In this document: in pieces, positions 26,229 through 38,926 of the stretch
How the letters are laid out: every line of letters starts with the position of its first letter
Position numbering within the stretch: the stretch's first letter is position 1
DNA from: Drechmeria coniospora
Lineage: Eukaryota; Ascomycota; Sordariomycetes; Hypocreales; Ophiocordycipitaceae
Direction of reading: 5' to 3'
Assembly: GCF_001625195.1 (NCBI RefSeq)
Contig: NC_054391.1
Location: 2,635,390 to 2,699,389, forward strand
DNA length: 64,000 nt
Translations under genes and position numbers: made by a program
Notes under the pieces: model-generated
The model's input: only the letters and a program-made list of their open reading frames with translations
The model's database searches: none
Told to the model about the DNA's origin: nothing

Positions 26229-28214
26229 ATGAAGATTCTGATAGGGCTCGCCCTCCTTGGCCTGTCCGTTCGGACTGGCAAGGCGCTCGAGGTTGGAATG
26301 GTATGTGTGCAAGAGCGGTCGATCCCGCGCCCTTCGCCGCGTCGGAGCCATGTATGCTGACGACTGCTTGCCGTAAAGGACCAGTCTGACCAGAACCGCC
26401 AGTACTGCTCGGGTTCGTCCGACAAACCCGCTTATAGCTGTTGCGTGATGCTGCTTTGTAGCTAACACCCATCCAGGCATGTATAGTCGAACGACTTGGG
26501 GGGGACCCGTCGATCCTTTTATTCTCATCAAGTTTCTTTCTCCTGGACCTACCGAAAACAAGGACCCGATCGCGAGTCTTCTCATCTTCGAGTGGGGTGA
26601 TAAAAGTCTAATCGGCATCCCCGATCCTGATATGCCCGAAACAGTGAGGGCTACCCATCTGAGCGACAAGCTCTAGGCTACACTGCCCAGCAGCGTGCTT
26701 ACGTTTTTGATGCAGCAACTTGAGCTCTGCCGCGAGGATTCCGTCAGGAACGGCCACTGCAACTCGACGGATATCGGAGAATTCATCGTGGCCCACAACG
26801 CCACGGAGAAGTCGGCCGCCATGATCTTCACGCAGGCAGTTCATCTCAACTCACCCCAGCCTATTCACTACGCGATCAAGAAAACCGGATATTACTGCGT
26901 CATCACGGATGGTTTCACGTCAAATAACTACAAGGCCATCGCAGAGTTTCGAAATGCCTACGGCGAACTCCCGGCAACGCAAATTCCTAAGCTGCCTTTT
27001 TATGGCGGCATGTCCATCCTCTATTCCTTGGTCGCCGTATTCTGGGGCTTCTTTTATTATCAGCACCGTTCCGACATCTGTGCGTCTGCCCACCCGTTTC
27101 CGCCGCCGCCATGTTCGCTGACAAACTGCAGTGGCCGTGCAGAACTACATTACCGCCATTCTCATTTTCCTCATCGTGGAGATGCTCATAACCTGGGGCT
27201 TTTATGGTTCGTCTCGGCCATCCTCTGCCCATCGATCTTCCCCGCTGAAAAAAGACCAGACTATCAGAACAACAACGGTTCGAATGCGGGATCCAAAGTT
27301 ATGCTTGTCATCGTTGGAGTACTCAATGCGGCGAGAAACTCGTTCTCCTTCTTCCTTTTACTCATCGTTTGCATGGGCTACGGGGTGGTTAAGCCTTCGC
27401 TCGGCCGGACCATGATACACGTCCGCTGGCTTGCGGCCGCTCATTTTGTATTCGGTCTTGTGTATTCCATCACCAGTCTTTTAATCTCCCCCGAGAGCGC
27501 AGGTGCGTCCCATCTCTCCCCCCAGCTTGCTTCACCGGACGGGCGCGCAGCTGACTAGCCGGGACAGGGCCGTTTGTTCTTCTCATTGTCCTTCCTCTGG
27601 CCGGCACGTTGACTGCATTTTACGTTTGGACCCTCAACTCTCTCAGCGTCACTTTGAAAGACCTGAATGACCGCAGGCAGCACGCAAAGGAGGCCATGTA
27701 CCAAAAACTCTGGTGGGCGATCCTCGCCAGTATTCTGGTCATCTTCGCTTTCTTCTTCTTCAATAGTTTCTCTTTCGCCTCAGTCAATGACCCCGACTTT
27801 GTCCCGTTTCACTGGAAGACGCGATGGTTCGTTCTCGACGGCTGGCTGAATATCGTATATTTCGCCGATGTCACCTTCATCGCCTACCTATGGCGGCCGA
27901 CGGCAAACAACAGCCGCTTCGCCATGAGCGATGAAATCGCCCAGAACGATGACGGGACCTTTGAGATTGGCGATATCGGCGTCCCTGATGATTTTGATGA
28001 CGAGGACGAGGAGGCACATCCAGGCAAGCATCAAGCCAACAACCCCCCTATCACCGGCGGTGGGCCTGCGCCAGCTGCTCAGCCGCGGAGTCAAGGGCAC
28101 ACTGTTCGTCAGGATTCACTCGAGGGCGAGACCATCTTTGCCGTCGGCGACGATGGAGACAAGTTTTCCGACGATGGGAGCGATGAGGAGGACAAAAAGC
28201 TTGTACGAAAATAG
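26229..28214 (+). CDS. PTM1/GOST-like seven-transmembrane protein
   Basis: Seven exons: 26229-26300, 26379-26412, 26477-26643, 26716-27079, 27132-27206, 27260-27502 and 27568-28214; 533 residues. A signal peptide (MKILIGLALLGLSV) leads to a lumenal domain with MYSRTTWGGPVDPFILIKF and a Cys-containing HYAIKKTGYYC segment. The seven helices follow from LPFYGGMSILYSLVAVFWGF. The GOST/LUSTR signature GFYDYQNNNGSNAGSKVM is restored only by the fifth splice. The cytosolic tail is acidic and ends KKLVRK. S. cerevisiae Ptm1 and relatives are Golgi/endosomal membrane proteins of unclear trafficking function. The second intron starts with the less common GTTCGT; all other junctions are conventional. 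Confidence 0.93.
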
Positions 28215-28424
28215 CTGCAGGACTGGACTGGAGTCCTGGGCCGCGTCGAGGGGATGGAGGGGGCGGATAGGACAGTCCCTGTCCATGCTCGATTTGGGTG
28301 TTAATTTTAGAATGTATGCCATGACTTGTAGGCGGACCGTGGGGATGGCCGGTTGATTCCGACTTGCCATGCTCCATGCGATGACCGATTGGAAGGTCGT
28401 GACGGAGCAATCATTATTTTCGTT

Positions 28425-30153
28425 TCACGTTCCGACATCCCCTCCGAATCCAACCGGTCTCCGGCGGCCGTCATTCTCAGGCAAGATGGCAAGCACCTTG
28501 TACACCCTCCCCATGCCGTTCGGGCCACGATCAACCAGACGTTTCCAGGACTTGTCGATATTTTCAGCAACGTCCTTGGATACGACCTTGGTGAGCATGT
28601 TGGCCCGCTCACGAATGCCCATGTGCTCGAGGAAATCGCCTTGCGAAACCGGGCCGTGCACTTCTACCCCATCACTGGCGAGGGTTGCACTCTCCGCAAT
28701 GGCTGTAAAATCAACGTCGGCGCTGAGGTCGACAAGTCCGGGCAAGGAAAGCGGGTTGACAAGGCGGTGGTGCCGGATGCCTCGGAGGGAGTTGATGGGG
28801 ACGGTATTGGAGGTGCCATAGTCAATAATCAATGCGGCACCGCTCGGGTTTGCCTTGGGGTGCTTCGTGGAGCCCCCAATGCGTTGGGAAAAGTCGGCGG
28901 CAAACAGCGATGCGTCAGGGCAGATCTCGACAACGGCATCACGCGTCTGCTTCAGTCCCCGATATCTGGGAGACGAGTCTGGCAGGTATCGTGAATGTCT
29001 CGTCGTGCCAGAGGACAGGGTCAGCTGAAATTCCGGATCAGGATCGTCTTTGCCCGAGGCAGTAGATGATGTGCTGGTGGGCTTGATGGCTGCTGGAGGA
29101 GTCGGCGAAACCATCATCTCGCGCCACTCCATGGCGAGCCGGCTGTCATCATCCGACTTTTGCGTCTGGCTACTCCGGGACTCTGGCAATGGCTCCGGGG
29201 ACACTGACGCGGGCGATGCCGGCGCCGACTGGAAAGAGTGAATGGGCAGGGCATCAAAAAATTCATGGGCCAAAATGAAAGGCACCTTATCCGACTCTAT
29301 TTGGACAAGCGGTCAGCCGAGCCAAAGCACCTTTAGTAGATGCAGGCGAGAAGCGAACCTTTGGGGATCGATTTCATCGTCTCTGTCCAAACAATAGGTT
29401 TGCCCAGATGCTTACTGGTGCCTCCATGGCCGACTTCAGACACGTTCGCGGGCGTGACTGGTTCACAGAGCAGCCTCCGTTGGGCCTCCCTGAGCTCGCG
29501 GCTGGCTTCGACCATGAAGATGGACTCGACAGCGTTGGCCATGGGAGGAAACCTCTGAATGGTCTAGAGAAGCCAAGTCAATAACCCTGTGGGATTCGAC
29601 ATATCGCAGCGCACTTGACACGACGCACCCGCAAAACATCGTTCATCAGCGTGCCACGTCCTGGGCCGACTTCGATGATCTGGACGCCCCGTTCAGGACG
29701 CCCCTGGCTGGTCCACTCGGCGACGAGCCAGATGCCGATAAGCTCGCCAAAGATTTGCGAGATTTCGGGCGAGGTGATAAAGTCACCCTTGGTTCCAAAC
29801 TGGTCGCGGGACTGCCCAATGGCGCCGCTGTAGTAACCTCCCACATCGCCGGTGAGGCACATGCGCATATAGCTTGCAAGAGGAACGGGGCCAGTGGTCT
29901 GTAGAAGGGGAAAGGAGGTGGGTAGAGTTAGCATGCGCCGACCTCATGCATATACGGACCGGTTCCTGCTGACCGAGATGGCTTCATAAAGCTGCTTGGC
30001 TAGAGGTGTTGACCACTTCCTCTCATTCGACAGCTTCCAGCTTGACGATGAAAAGCTCCGGCACCCATGTCCCGAACTTGGCCCGGCACGGAGCCAGCGG
30101 CTGCTGAAGTGTCCAAGAATGTGCGAGGCGGTCGGGACTGTTTTCAGACGCAT
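28425..30153 (-). CDS. Mitochondrial NDUFAF7/MidA-type arginine methyltransferase
   Basis: Exons in transcript order are 30153-29974, 29898-29629, 29563-29359 and 29296-28425, giving 508 residues. An Arg/Ser-rich N-terminus (about 1-45) looks like a mitochondrial presequence. The SAM-binding motif [12 protein letters not shown] is at 136-147, preceded by the family motif [18 protein letters not shown]. Later motifs are [19 protein letters not shown] and ALIIDYG. NDUFAF7 dimethylates an arginine of the complex I 49-kDa subunit during assembly. An insert of about 90 residues (Ser/Thr/Pro-rich) interrupts the segment after LPIHSFQ, as is common in fungal orthologues. It shares a divergent promoter region with DML1. 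Confidence 0.95.
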
Positions 30154-30591
30154 GGTGCCTCGACCGGTAGCAAGTAGGCTGTTGGCCTAAGCTGGTCGGA
30201 ATAGAGGCAGCCGAGCGAGGTGACGATAGTAACGACAGTATAGCAGGCAGACTGCCAGCCTACAACTGGTAGTGGCAGTACCCACCTCGCTGGCCGTGGT
30301 TTTGGGCGGTGCGGCACCTGTTAGGTAATACCTACATGTACATCCTGAAGTTGAGGAAACCTAAGTACAGTACGGAGTACAGCCATGTGCGATTGTGACC
30401 CGAGAAGTACTTGCATGTACAGTACAACTTGATGTACACATACTCGATTGTGTCGACTGAGATTCAGCTCAAAATGCACATTCAACGACGACGACGACAA
30501 CGACAAATCCATGGTGCCATCGCTTCCTGTCATCCTTTGAACATCTTTTCGATACCCCACCCCCTGTAACCCGACCTTTTTTGCGTTGGTG
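30154..30591. promoter_or_regulatory. 438-bp divergent promoter shared by NDUFAF7-like and DML1 genes
   Basis: Both flanking start codons point outward from this interval. It contains a GTACAGTACGGAGTACAG cluster at about 30363-30381 and other GTAC words to about 30425. A CGACGACGACGACAACGAC stretch lies near 30486. No ORF of interest is present. Confidence 0.6.
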
Positions 30592-32214
30592 ATGCGTGAA
30601 ATCATCACCCTGCAGCTTGGCCATCTCAGCAACTACACCGCCACTCACTTCTGGAACGCACAAGAATCATACTTCACATATGATGGGCAGGACGAGTCCC
30701 TCATCGACCACAATGTCCACTGGAGAGCTGGTATAGGTCAGGATGGTGCCGATACGTTCCTACCTCGGACTGTCATCTACGACCTCAAGGGCGGCTTCGG
30801 TTCCCTGCGCAAGATCAATGATCTCTATGACGTGACTTCGACCGAGTCGACTGTGACAGCCCATTCGCTGTGGTAAGACCGTTCCTCGACAGAACTCTTC
30901 GTCGTCGCGCCTCCCGCTCCTTCGTCCGTCCTGACCACAAGTCACTAGGCGTGGCAAATCCGCGGTGCATAAACAGCAAGTTATCGAGCAAAGCGACTAC
31001 CAGCAGAGCCTGGACGAGGGCACGACGCGCCCGCAACTTACAGAACACAGCGTTCGCTACTGGTCTGACTTCTCCCACGCCTACTACCATCCAAAGTCGT
31101 TGGTGCAGCTGTACGACTTTGAGCTCAACTCCACCATTAGACCCTTTGAACGATTTGCCATGGGCACAGAGCTGTTCGACGCACTGGACAGGGAGCACGA
31201 CATCATCGACAGGGACTGGCGCCCGTTCGTGGAGGAGTGCGACCTCATGCAGGGGGTCCAGGTCTTCACGACACTCGACGATGCCTGGGGCGGCTTTGCC
31301 TCATCCTACCTCGAGGAGCTGCGCGATGAGTACCCCAAATCGTGTCTCTGGGTGTGGGGCCTCCAGAACCCGTTGGCAAACGTTCCAAGGGAAAAGCGCC
31401 AGCTTCGGCTCGCCAACACGGCCCAGTGTCTGAGCAATGCATGCCCCTTGGCGTCCATGGTGGTGCCTCTTTCTCTCCCCGAAACTCAGCTCCCCCTCCA
31501 CTTGGCTGTTGAACCCGGCTCGCCTTGGCACGTGTCGGCACTTCTCTCCGCCGCCGCCGAGACTGCCGCGATCCAGTCCAGAATGCGTGTCGGACAGGGG
31601 AACTCCCCTGCATCTCTGAGTGACGTTGCTGAAGGACTGAACACCAGTGGCAACCAGACTCTTGCCAGCTGCGCCATGGATGTGGGCCATCATGCTGATG
31701 AGGGGGACAGGAGCACGCTCGATCTGGACCTTTTCCGGGTAGGTCGTGAGGCAAATGCTGCCCCCGGCACCGACGAAGCGAGAGGGCGAATATTTGGCCA
31801 GCTGTCGTCCTATCGAGGTACCAGCGAGCCTTTAATCGAGGAGAAGGGTGCACCGACGCCGAGGCCGCTCCCTGGCAATCCTCATGTTCGCAGGTACGTA
31901 CGTAGCCCCGAGTAATGCCCAAAGGCTGACCTTGGAATCAACGCAGGTTCAACACCCGTTTGCAATTTCCGCTCTTGGATAGCTATCCGCACATCTACAA
32001 GGATGCTTCCAGTACCCAACCAGGGATATCCATACGCACTGTCTTGTCCACAACGACCGCAATTTCAGCCCGGATAAGCACCCTCCGAGCCCAGGTATCA
32101 CGGTCTGTTGTGGTGGAAGAGCGTGAGAATCTAAGCAACGGGCTTGCCGTCATCGCCGACGCCTACCGAGATGACTGGTCAAGTGGGAGCGATGAAGACA
32201 ATGATGACATGTAG
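30592..32214 (+). CDS. DML1: DML1/Misato mitochondrial inheritance protein
   Basis: Exons 30592-30872, 30949-31893 and 31947-32214 give 497 residues. The N-terminus [15 protein letters not shown] is the Misato segment-II tubulin-like motif, followed by [11 protein letters not shown]. The middle holds a Dml1/Misato tubulin-like domain ([38 protein letters not shown]). The C-terminus is acidic ([14 protein letters not shown]). Yeast Dml1 is essential for mitochondrial DNA inheritance and morphology. The exon joins restore W-RGKSA and [15 protein letters not shown], both family-typical. It is divergent from the NDUFAF7-type gene, so two mitochondrial functions share one promoter interval. Confidence 0.96.
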
Positions 32215-33045
32215 GCTTCAACCGAATTGCCGATCTCAGCTTCTCCTCGATCTGCTCCCGCGAAGGTTCACCGGCCGCGAATGCGAGTCGAGACAATTTG
32301 CATCTGGGGAACAGTCGAAATGAGCAGGATGACCATGGAACACACACGCAGCAGCCCCAGAACGGCAAAATACACCTGTATTCATCGTGTAGCGGAACAA
32401 ATTTCTAAATAATGTACAGCCCGGAAACGCGCGGGCTTTGTGGCGCAACTTCCCCCATGCCGGCATGATGCTGCATACGTCAACTCTCACCCATCGAGAC
32501 TCGCTACGCACGCATAGCATACTCCGAACCGGCCTTCAGAAGTACAAGTCCGACGTAGCTCGAACTCGTCGTCGGGATCGCTCACCATGTGTACGAGTAG
32601 TCATGACGCCTCAAAACGCGTCGGCATCGGCGCCTGCACCAGGGCCTTGCAACGAGAACCAAGTGGTCATCGCTGGCAAAACGGACAAGGTACAGGGAAC
32701 AACAAGGCCTCATCGTCCAGGCAGGACAAAAACGCGCTAGCTTTCTGCATGTCAGCAGGGGGCATTCAAAGTAGCAGGGGACCCTGGTGGGATCGAGCCT
32801 TGTGCAAGTTGCACCGTGCGGCGGAGCAATGGTTGAGATCAGCCAAAGGACGTCATTACAACCGTGACCCTTCCGAGTCACCAGACCCAGCAGTCATGCG
32901 TCACCCGGCAGCAACAACAGACGCCTGCTGCCTTTTTGCGGACGGCTGGGGATTTTCCTAGCAGCTGGGTCAGTTCATTGCATTCATGACAGACACCGCC
33001 GCCCTTCATGCTGCCGTCACTCGTCCGGAAGGGCAACTGTCATGA
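32215..33045. other. Intergenic, convergent 3' ends
   Basis: Between DML1 (+) and poly(A) polymerase (-). Composition is intermediate and small ORFs on both strands show no family motif. A possible extra C-terminal exon of the poly(A) polymerase could start near 33038, after a 43-nt intron, but I did not include it. Confidence 0.45.
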
Positions 33046-35047
<2,002 letters not shown>

Positions 35048-35936
35048 TGCGAAACTGGAAGAACGCAACGACGATGCGGGTATGGATAGAGGCAATGTGC
35101 AAGTACGATCGAGACTGGCGGAGTTTGAGAGCCCGATGGCGCAGGCCAGATGGGTGCGGTGCTGCGAATTTGCGGCCTTGTCGACGCTGCCGGAGGCGTT
35201 TCGCGGTATCGAGGCTGCCACTTGAGTAGTGGCCTAATGAAAGCCGGTCAACCGTCTCCGGCAGCAACAAGGAGTTGGCAAAGCAGGAGAAGGATAGGGG
35301 GGTGGATAGGGAGGTGGATAGGGAGTTCGGCACGGGCTGGCGATGTGGTTGTTGTGTGTAGACGCACAGAGAATGCTTCCTCCGGTACTCCGTACGTGGT
35401 AGGCTGGTAGGTAGGCTGGTTGGAATTGATTGGCGGGTCGGAAAGCTGTTTGGAGGACTCCGTCTCATTGCCCATCTTTTGGGGGTGGATTGCTTAGTAA
35501 GCACAACAACCAGTCCCCATGTGGAGCATGTGATGGGGGATGCTGCTTCCTGACGAAGATTCCGTGAAATTATTGGTCTGCACGACTCCCATCACCTGGC
35601 ACACAGCGATTACACGACTTTTTTTTCGAAATAATCAAACACTACTTATTTCGGAGTAATCAAGTCTCGAGGTAGGCATCCTCATGCACGCGTACGTATA
35701 TTTGCCGTTTCTGGATTTCATTGATATTTCCGCACAACAGAACCTACGTTCAGCGTTGCATGACGTAATGGACCCCGCTGAGAAGCAAGCAGTTCTGATA
35801 TTCGACTTCATGCGCGCTGGCACAGATTTCACGAGTACCTGTACTCTTTCTACCATGTATTACTGTTTGCTATGTGTTACATCTTGCGTGCTATGCCGCG
35901 TCCTCTCAAGAGCCAACGCCCCCACCCGAGTGTCCA
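35048..35936. other. Intergenic between Pap1 and DUF2985 genes
   Basis: Pap1 upstream region. A short GGTGGATAGGGA-type direct repeat lies at about 35299-35326 and a TACTCCGTACG motif at about 35386. The remainder is AT-rich 3' flank of the DUF2985 gene. No gene is seen. Confidence 0.5.
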
Positions 35937-37290
35937 TTACTTCTTGGATTTTTTGGCCGCCGAGTCTTGATCCTTGATGTTGTTAAAATGCCAAACACCG
36001 CGTTCTCGGTCCCTCTGCAGCTTATCTGCGTCTTTCTGGCTGACGGGGACACCTTCGATGCCCTTTACCGCCTTGGCTTCGATGAACATGACGAGTCCGC
36101 CGGCGGCAGCAACGATACAAGCAAGAGCGACGAAGAGGCCCGTGGACCAGCTGGGTCGATCGTAGCGGTTCATTCCCCACATGAAGCCTGCTAGGCAGCA
36201 TTGGAAAAAGGTGTTCCATACCATCAGCCAGATGACAAGATCCAACTTCCACACCCTTGTCATTCTAGCTCGCACTCCGGTAAGGGGAGGGTTGGGGATC
36301 TTCCTGTCGGGAAATGGAATGGCCGAGCGCGGATATTCTTGGCACGCCTCATCCGAGATGTTCATAGGTCCTAGTTCGGCGGGGAGATAGGTAGAGCCTT
36401 CGAGTCGGAACCAACCACGGTGGATTCCGGCGAGCCGGCGCAGAGCAATAGGCTTCTTGAACAGGCGATACTGCATGAGAAAGTAGAGATCCCTAAACCT
36501 CCACGGAGCCAGGCCGAAGCCGGTCACGCAGAAGAGGGCATTGAGTATTTGTGAGTCTATTTCGATCCAGATACGTCTCGGTGAGTTGATGTCATTGCAT
36601 GTCGGTGTGCACATGGCCGGCGCTTGTGTCTATGTGAGCTTTTGATCCCCTAGAAGGTGCCGCAACGGTGGAGCACGACTCACCGGCATTGCACAAGAGA
36701 AGGAAGAGCATGCCGCCCCAGGCCACCACGTTCAGGCCATAGATGGTGACGACGAAGCCGACCGGGGTGAGGAAGTAGTTCCAGAAGGCCATGCACCCAA
36801 GCTTGGTAGACTCGGCAAAGGAGTGTTTGGGTGGGAAATGGTACCCATTGGGAAAGGGAGCGGCGCCGGGCGGTTCCTCGGTTAGTTTTTCATCCCGCGG
36901 CACAGATGCCCCATCCGTACTGATCTCTGGAGCTCCTGCATTCGATGCAGGTTTGCTAACGGTAGGCTGCAGCGGCGCATGTCCGTCGTCGGGTTGTTGG
37001 GTGGCAGGCGAGTCGGTGGACACGACTGGCTGGGGCACGGTCGGGTGCGACAGTATGGATGAAGCGATGCCGCTAGCCGCTGCGAAGAAGCCCTCGGGCA
37101 GATTCGATTGCTCGAACGTCTCTGACGCGCGGCGAAGGCGATTGCTGAATGACGAGGAAGCGGCCTGACGATTTGTCGCAGCGCTGCGAGAGCCGACGCT
37201 GGCAGTCTGCGCAAGGCCAGAGGAAGGCGTTTGGTTTAGAGCGGGAAACGGCTCTGTGTCGGCACGTGCGGGAGAATCCATCGCTTCCAT
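35937..37290 (-). CDS. DUF2985-type fungal membrane protein
   Basis: Exons in transcript order are 37290-36684 and 36622-35937, giving 430 residues. The N-terminal 160 residues are Ser/Pro/Ala-rich and probably disordered and cytosolic. Then come hydrophobic segments: FWNYFLTPVGFVVTIYGLNV, GGMLFLLLCNA, a segment around NALFCVTGFGLAPWRFRDLYF, LVIWLMVWNTFFQCCLAGFMWG and GLFVALACIVAAAGGLVMF. The motif RRIWIEIDSQILNALFCVT is the one I associate with the uncharacterised fungal DUF2985 group. The tail is basic (AAKKSKK), a possible ER-retrieval-like KKxx-type end. The function is unknown. The splice uses an AAG acceptor, which restores CNAAPAMC. Confidence 0.82.
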
Positions 37291-38926
37291 GCGACATGTG
37301 CGACTGTAAGTACTGCGATGGTAGGCGACGTTGTTGAGGTGAAAATTGGACTTATGGGTCGGACAATTGTTGAGGTCGGCCCGTTATCAGTCCAAGTACT
37401 CCGCACACGGAGTATTACTTACATGTACTCATTAACAGCCCGCCTGCCGATCTAGAGTTCTAGGTGCAACCCTAACGCCCCACGCCAGATCGATTGCTGC
37501 ACAGCTGCATTAGTGGCAACGTAACGCCCCGCACTTTGCCTAGCATGGGTTGGAAGTTGTGGCAAAACAATCCGTACTGCTCCGTACGTCCCGAAAGGCA
37601 TCTATTAGTACTTACTTACTTGCGGAGTTCATGTGCAAGTAAGTTAGTACAAGCAATGGTGCTCAGTAGGGTAGGCTTGGGGGGTTTCCCACCACTCACG
37701 TTGACCATGGGCGTCTTGCACTGATAGGCTTTTAGGTACACGAATGGTGTGGCGGCGTATATAAGTAAGTTGTGTAGCTCTCATTCCATAGTCGAGAGTA
37801 GATATACAGCATTATGCTTGCTTCCCCTTCTCGCTGCCCGCAGGCGTCGAACAATAAACCGTGGTGAGGATAAAAATCGCTAGATTGTATCACGATTACC
37901 AGCAGTCAATCACCATCACTGGGATTCATCACATTGCACACCTCCGGACACAACATCACGCCTGCACCTATCGTGTCTGCAAGGAAGTAGGCCTCACAGC
38001 CAAATAATAGGATTTGACGGAGCAAAGTACCCGATTCCCTACTTGTATGTACATGCAAGACGAACGCGCAATGATTCAGCAGTGAGAGACGCGTATATCT
38101 CATCTTAGAGCCTCAACTGGCGCCTTGGTCACAGGCATAAATACCGTGTGCAAATGCACATGCACATGTACAGTCAGTACATGTACTTGTGAATACACTT
38201 AAGTGTTATTGCTTGTACGTACATTTATAGTTCCCTCTAGATGGTTGCTCGGGTAGCCTGGACCCCGCCGAACAGCAAGCGCTGCTCCTCACGAGGGCGT
38301 TCGCCTCATAGTCACGTGCGTATATGTCGCACACCAGCTCTCGTACATACTTACGTATGCAATGCAGGCGCCGCAAGAGTGGGCGCGAGCTTAGGAGAGG
38401 TATCTATGTCCAGTATAATTAATTGTTACTTACTGTACTGTACAGTACTTGTTGGTGTACTGCGTAGTACTTTTAGTGTTACTCCGTATGACTTAAAAAT
38501 TACTTGCAAGTACTGTACTCCGTCCTCCGTACACCAACGTTGATTGTAACATTACGCCAGACCCCAACAGCACATGCTGATAAGGAACTACCGTAGCTGT
38601 AAGTACATGTAAGTCAGTGTACATGTGCTTCGTGCTGCTACAACGACCCCCACCCACGCACTGTCGTGCGTCATGCCGCCTATTTTGCCTGCAACATAAT
38701 TCTATATATATTTCGAACAAACTTCCCTCAAGCTACGCCTCGGATTCTCTGCCTACTTTACCATCATAGTTCCATCAACGTGAACCTGGGGCACGTGGGA
38801 ATACCGCCAAGCTGAGCTCGCCAACGACTGCCCATGCTCTCTACACTCGGCATGACCAAGGAGCGCCTTGACCAGAGCCACAGGTTGGCAAATAGACATT
38901 TAGCTCGATAACGAACCAGCGCAGAC
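37291..38926. other. AT-rich intergenic region with GTAC palindromes
   Basis: Divergent spacer between the DUF2985 gene (-) and the glycosyltransferase gene (+). GTAC/TACTCCGTA motifs are dense at about 37390-37660 and 38150-38620. No coding sequence or RNA gene is recognised. Confidence 0.5.
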
